A DNA stretch of 7,952 nt, taken from NCBI GenBank assembly GCA_028679325.1, contig JAJRBS010000117.1, positions 1 through 7,952 on the forward strand, read 5' to 3'. Of this stretch, positions 5,365 to 7,952 are shown one piece after another. The notes below the pieces were generated by a model that made no database searches, was not told the origin of the DNA, and saw only the letters and a program-made list of their open reading frames with translations. A program made the translations under genes and the position numbers. Position 1 is the first letter of the stretch; the number at the start of each line of letters is the position of its first letter. This stretch comes from Methanoregulaceae archaeon. GTDB taxonomy: Archaea; Halobacteriota; Methanomicrobia; Methanomicrobiales; Methanospirillaceae.

Positions 5365-6300
5365 ATGATCACGGCTTTCATAAACGCCCTGATACTTCCC
5401 CTCGCCCTGCTTATAGACCGGACTGTCGGAGATCCCGATAGCAGGTATCATCCGGTAGCGCTCCTCGGCTCTTTCATAGGGTTGTGGGGGAGACCTTCAG
5501 CGTGGCCTGATACCCTCCACCGGACTGCAGGTATCGTGATGTGGCTCGTCACTGCTGCTTGCTTCACCCTTCCGTTTATTCTCGCGGTATTATTTCTGCC
5601 CTGGTATTTCCTCATCTTCGTCGGTCCTCTTCTCCTGAAGATCTGCCTGGCATGGCGATCCCTCGAGGATCATACGCTTGCGGTTGATCAGGCACTTGTT
5701 TCAGATATTTCCCGAGGAAGAGGGGAGGCGGCCAGGATGGTGAGCAGGGATACGAGCAACCTTACCGAGGACCAGGTTCTTTCAGCAGCCTATGAATCTC
5801 TGTCGGAAAACCTTGTTGACAGCATTACTGCTCCCGTCTTTTATTTCGGTATCCTGGGGCTGCCCGGCGCTGCGCTGTACAGGGCGGCGAACACCATGGA
5901 TGCCATGCTGGGATACCACGATGAGCGGAAGAGGATTGGCTGGTTTTCCGCGAGGATGGACGATCTTCTGACGTACCTCCCGGCCAGGATCACCGGGGTC
6001 TTTCTTTTGCTGTATTTTGCCAGCCGCGGGAGGTTCCATCCCGCTTATGAGGGATTGAAACAGGACCGGAAAAAACGACCAGGAATTAACGGGGGGATCC
6101 CGCTGGCGATAATAGCCGGAGGAACCGGGGTGAGGTTTGATAAGCCCGGCGTCTATCAGATGGGAAAAGGAGAACGATCGCTCCATGAAGCCGGTCCTGA
6201 TATTATTGCTGCAGTGAGAGCGGTGACACTCGGCTTCTCGCTGGCAGTATGCATCGCACTTATTTTATGGGGTTATACGACCATATATTCAGGCATATGA
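5365..6300 (+). CDS. cbiB: Adenosylcobinamide-phosphate synthase, CbiB/CobD family membrane protein
   Basis: CbiB attaches the aminopropanol-phosphate arm to adenosylcobyric acid in the membrane, late in corrinoid (vitamin B12) synthesis; methanogens need corrinoids for methyl transfer. The 311-residue product (family about 300-320) has the N-terminal signature IDRTVGDPDSRYHP (17-30), SLEDHTLAV (99-107), ARMVSRDTSNLTEDQV (123-138), ESLSENLVDSITAPVFY (144-160), YRAANTMDAMLGY (172-184) and NGGIPLAIIAGGTGVRFDKPG (starting at 242). Hydrophobic segments suggest membrane spans at about 3-17, 55-76, 78-96, 152-171, 206-219 and 286-305. The stop codon overlaps the preferred pdxS start by 4 bp (ATGA), so the two are likely translated in a coupled way. 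In other genomes CbiB genes usually sit beside other cobalamin genes; here none is visible in the window. Confidence 0.95.
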   Translation: MITAFINALILPLALLIDRTVGDPDSRYHPVALLGSFIGLWGRPSAWPDTLHRTAGIVMWLVTAACFTLPFILAVLFLPWYFLIFVGPLLLKICLAWRSLEDHTLAVDQALVSDISRGRGEAARMVSRDTSNLTEDQVLSAAYESLSENLVDSITAPVFYFGILGLPGAALYRAANTMDAMLGYHDERKRIGWFSARMDDLLTYLPARITGVFLLLYFASRGRFHPAYEGLKQDRKKRPGINGGIPLAIIAGGTGVRFDKPGVYQMGKGERSLHEAGPDIIAAVRAVTLGFSLAVCIALILWGYTTIYSGI

Positions 6301-7193
6301 AGCTCGAGGAGCTGAGATTCGGAACCGAGCTCCTGAAGCGCGGTTTTGCGTCCATGCAGAAGGGTGGCGTGATCATGGATGTGGTCAACGCAGCCCAGGC
6401 TTCGGTTGCCGAGGACGCAGGCGCAGTAGCGGTCATGGCCCTCGAACGGGTTCCGGCCGATATCAGGAAGGCCGGAGGGGTGGCGAGAATGGCTGATCCG
6501 GCCGTCATTCTGGAGATCATGGACACCGTCTCCATCCCTGTCATGGCCAAGGTCAGGATCGGCCACTTTGTCGAAGCCCAGGTTCTCGAGTCACTCGGGG
6601 TCGACATGATCGATGAGAGCGAGGTTCTCACCCCAGCGGATGAAGAGTTCCATATCGACAAGAAACAGTTTACCGTACCTTTTGTCTGCGGTGCACGGGA
6701 CCTTGGCGAAGCTCTTCGCCGCGTTCAAGAAGGTGCGGCCATGATCAGGACCAAGGGAGAGGCAGGAACCGGGAATGTGGTTGAGGCGGTGAGGCACATG
6801 AGAAACATCCTGGGCGAGATCCGGGCCCTTCAGGGACGGACACCTCAGGAGATCACAGACCGGGCCCGTGATCTCGAGGCCCCTGCCGATCTTCTTATCG
6901 AGACCGTGAAACGGGGGCGACTCCCTGTTGTCAACTTTTCGGCTGGAGGTATTGCCACACCATCCGATGCAGCCCTCATGATGCAGATGGGGGCCGACGG
7001 CGTCTTTGTGGGGTCCGGTATCTTCCTTTCCTCAAACCCTGAAAAGATGGCAAAGGCCATTGTCGAAGCTGTCCACCACTTCAACGAACCGGCCGTCATA
7101 TCAGATGTGAGCAAGGGGCTCGGTCAGGCCATGAAGGGCCTGGATATCCATACGCTTCGCGAGGACGAGGTGCTCCAGTACCGTGGGCGTTAA
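6297..7193 (+). CDS. pdxS: Pyridoxal 5'-phosphate synthase, lyase subunit PdxS
   Basis: PdxS makes PLP from ribose 5-phosphate, glyceraldehyde 3-phosphate and ammonia delivered by PdxT; it assembles as a dodecamer of TIM barrels. The 298-residue product begins MKLEELRFGTELLKRGF, and the expected active-site residues are present: D28 in GGVIMDVVNA, K85 in PVMAKVRIGH, and K153 in IRTKGEAGTGN, each offset by four from Bacillus subtilis D24, K81 and K149. A glycine-rich phosphate-binding loop (NFSAGGIATP) and FVGSGIFLS follow in the second half. The start at 6297 is chosen because it gives the usual PdxS N-terminus and overlaps the cbiB stop. In-frame ATGs at 6249 and 6267 would add residues unlike the family. 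A weak AGG (6291-6293) is the only ribosome binding signal, so coupling to cbiB translation is likely. It overlaps pdxT by 11 bp. Confidence 0.97.
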   Translation: MKLEELRFGTELLKRGFASMQKGGVIMDVVNAAQASVAEDAGAVAVMALERVPADIRKAGGVARMADPAVILEIMDTVSIPVMAKVRIGHFVEAQVLESLGVDMIDESEVLTPADEEFHIDKKQFTVPFVCGARDLGEALRRVQEGAAMIRTKGEAGTGNVVEAVRHMRNILGEIRALQGRTPQEITDRARDLEAPADLLIETVKRGRLPVVNFSAGGIATPSDAALMMQMGADGVFVGSGIFLSSNPEKMAKAIVEAVHHFNEPAVISDVSKGLGQAMKGLDIHTLREDEVLQYRGR

Positions 7194-7773
7194 GATCGGC
7201 GTGCTCGCGCTCCAGGGGGATGTAAGCGAGCATATTGAAGCCTTTCAGAATGCGGTAAAGGCTTCAGGGAGCAAAGCCCCGGTTCAGGTCCTTCCGGTGC
7301 GGGGAAAACAAGACCTGGATCTGGTCGATGCCCTTGCCCTGCCCGGCGGAGAATCAACAACTATTTCCCGTTTGATCGAAAGGAAAGGGCTCCATGATCC
7401 CCTGATCGATTTTGAGGGAGGTATATTTGCCACGTGCGCGGGAATGGTGGTCATGGCCAGCAATACAGATGACTCCCGTGTTCATACCCTTGGCCGAATG
7501 AATATGTCTATTAAGAGAAATGCATTCGGCCGCCAGCGAGAGTCTTTTGAAGCCGATATCGGGATTTCAGGATTCGACGAGCCATTCCATGCGGTTTTTA
7601 TCAGGGCGCCGGTCGCCGACCGGGTCGGACCGGGTGTCACGGTCATCGGTTCTATCGCCGAGGGCGCTGTCGCTCTTGAGGAAGGCATGAACATGGCTCT
7701 TTCCTTCCATCCTGAGCTTGGGAACGATCCCCGGCTCCATATCAGATTCTTGAAAAATTGCGGACTCCTCTGA
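7183..7773 (+). CDS. pdxT: Pyridoxal 5'-phosphate synthase, glutaminase subunit PdxT
   Basis: PdxT hydrolyses glutamine and channels ammonia to PdxS. The 196-residue product, starting at GTG, matches the family length. It has the N-terminal IGVLALQGDVSEH (5-17), LPGGESTTISRL (53-64) forming the oxyanion-side loop, the nucleophile C85 in ATCAGM (83-88), MSIKRNAFGRQRESFE (108-123), and the remaining catalytic pair H176 and E178 in SFHPEL. These agree with Cys79, His170 and Glu172 of the B. subtilis enzyme. The first codon lies inside the end of pdxS (11-bp overlap), and GAGGTG (7166-7171) upstream can act as ribosome binding site. The class I glutaminase fold and the pairing with pdxS make the assignment secure. 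Confidence 0.97.
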   Translation: MGVKIGVLALQGDVSEHIEAFQNAVKASGSKAPVQVLPVRGKQDLDLVDALALPGGESTTISRLIERKGLHDPLIDFEGGIFATCAGMVVMASNTDDSRVHTLGRMNMSIKRNAFGRQRESFEADIGISGFDEPFHAVFIRAPVADRVGPGVTVIGSIAEGAVALEEGMNMALSFHPELGNDPRLHIRFLKNCGLL

Positions 7774-7776
7774 ACT

Positions 7777-7793
7777 GTTTCTTCCCTTCTTTG
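7777..7793 (+). terminator. T-rich terminator candidate after pdxT
   Basis: The pyrimidine tract TTTCTTCCCTTCTTTG begins a few bases after the pdxT stop. A second T-rich patch follows at 7807-7816. Both fit archaeal T-tract termination; no strong hairpin precedes them. Confidence 0.4.
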
Positions 7794-7850
7794 TATCGCC
7801 CAGGAGTTTGTATTTTCATCCCGGATATACGAATGAACCTGCATCCCACA

Positions 7851-7902
7851 CCACCACGCTGTGGCGGGGGGAGCTCGTTTTTCCCGCATCGTCCCCGCAT
7901 CG
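7851..7902. repeat. Small GC-rich hairpin and tandem 9-bp repeat after the pdx genes
   Basis: CCACCAC (7851-7857) can pair with GTGGCGG (7861-7867) around a GCT loop, with one mismatch. After a short T-run (7878-7882) the 9-mer CCCGCATCG occurs twice, at 7883-7891 and 7894-7902, an 11-bp period. The remaining tail to 7952 shows no gene I can support on either strand; short open frames there look like chance. The function is unknown. Confidence 0.35.
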
Positions 7903-7952
7903 CCAGAAAGTTTTCACGGGTGAGTCCGTTCCTTCGCTGATAAGGAAAGCTC

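Noticed and set aside
6249..6296. Earlier in-frame starts for pdxS (6249 and 6267)
   Set aside because: The extra residues overlap cbiB deeply and do not resemble PdxS N-termini; the 6297 ATG gives the typical start and length.
7482..7889. Minus-strand open frame overlapping the end of pdxT
   Set aside because: It is antisense to the conserved PdxT catalytic region and shows no known motifs; its start region is the repeat-rich tail.
1..7952. CRISPR array, insertion sequence, tRNA or prophage elements
   Set aside because: No regularly spaced repeats, transposase-like protein, terminal repeats, or tRNA-like cloverleaf with a TTC-type loop were recognised by eye.

Overview
The window reads as a chromosomal segment of a methanogenic archaeon, most likely from the Methanomicrobiales or a close relative. 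This rests on an Orc1/Cdc6 initiator next to origin recognition boxes, a short archaeal-type adenylosuccinate synthetase, a Trm112-like zinc protein, archaeal TATA-like promoters, and moderate GC with GTG starts. The lineage is inferred from protein character and was not searched.

Left part (1-1040): the 5' part of a moaB-like molybdopterin gene runs leftward off the edge. Next comes about 670 bp without a gene that has the layout of a replication origin. It holds one origin recognition box (ORB) on the minus strand (446-467), an AT-rich stretch (about 32% GC over 541-780, counted by hand), and two ORBs on the plus strand (819-840 and 951-972). A 9-bp inverted repeat reuses part of the middle box. 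The last box touches the TATA box of the initiator gene.

Middle part (1041-3988): orc1/cdc6, an Lrp/AsnC-type regulator and a class I PLP-dependent aminotransferase follow each other with 8-9 nt gaps and probably form one transcription unit. They are followed, after a short gap with its own promoter-like box, by purA (4064-5074). purA overlaps a 57-residue Trm112-like zinc-ribbon gene (5071-5244) by 4 bp.

Right part (5245-7952): a T-rich gap leads to a vitamin cluster of overlapping genes. cbiB makes the adenosylcobinamide-phosphate of the B12 pathway; pdxS and pdxT encode the two subunits of PLP synthase (vitamin B6). The last ~180 bp hold a T-rich termination-like tract, a small GC-rich hairpin and an 11-bp tandem repeat, with no convincing gene.

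The genes are mostly well-known families. The most interesting element is the inferred origin: its own initiator sits beside it, possibly self-regulated through the ORB at its promoter, and every gene in view is transcribed away from it, as a fork leaving the origin would travel.
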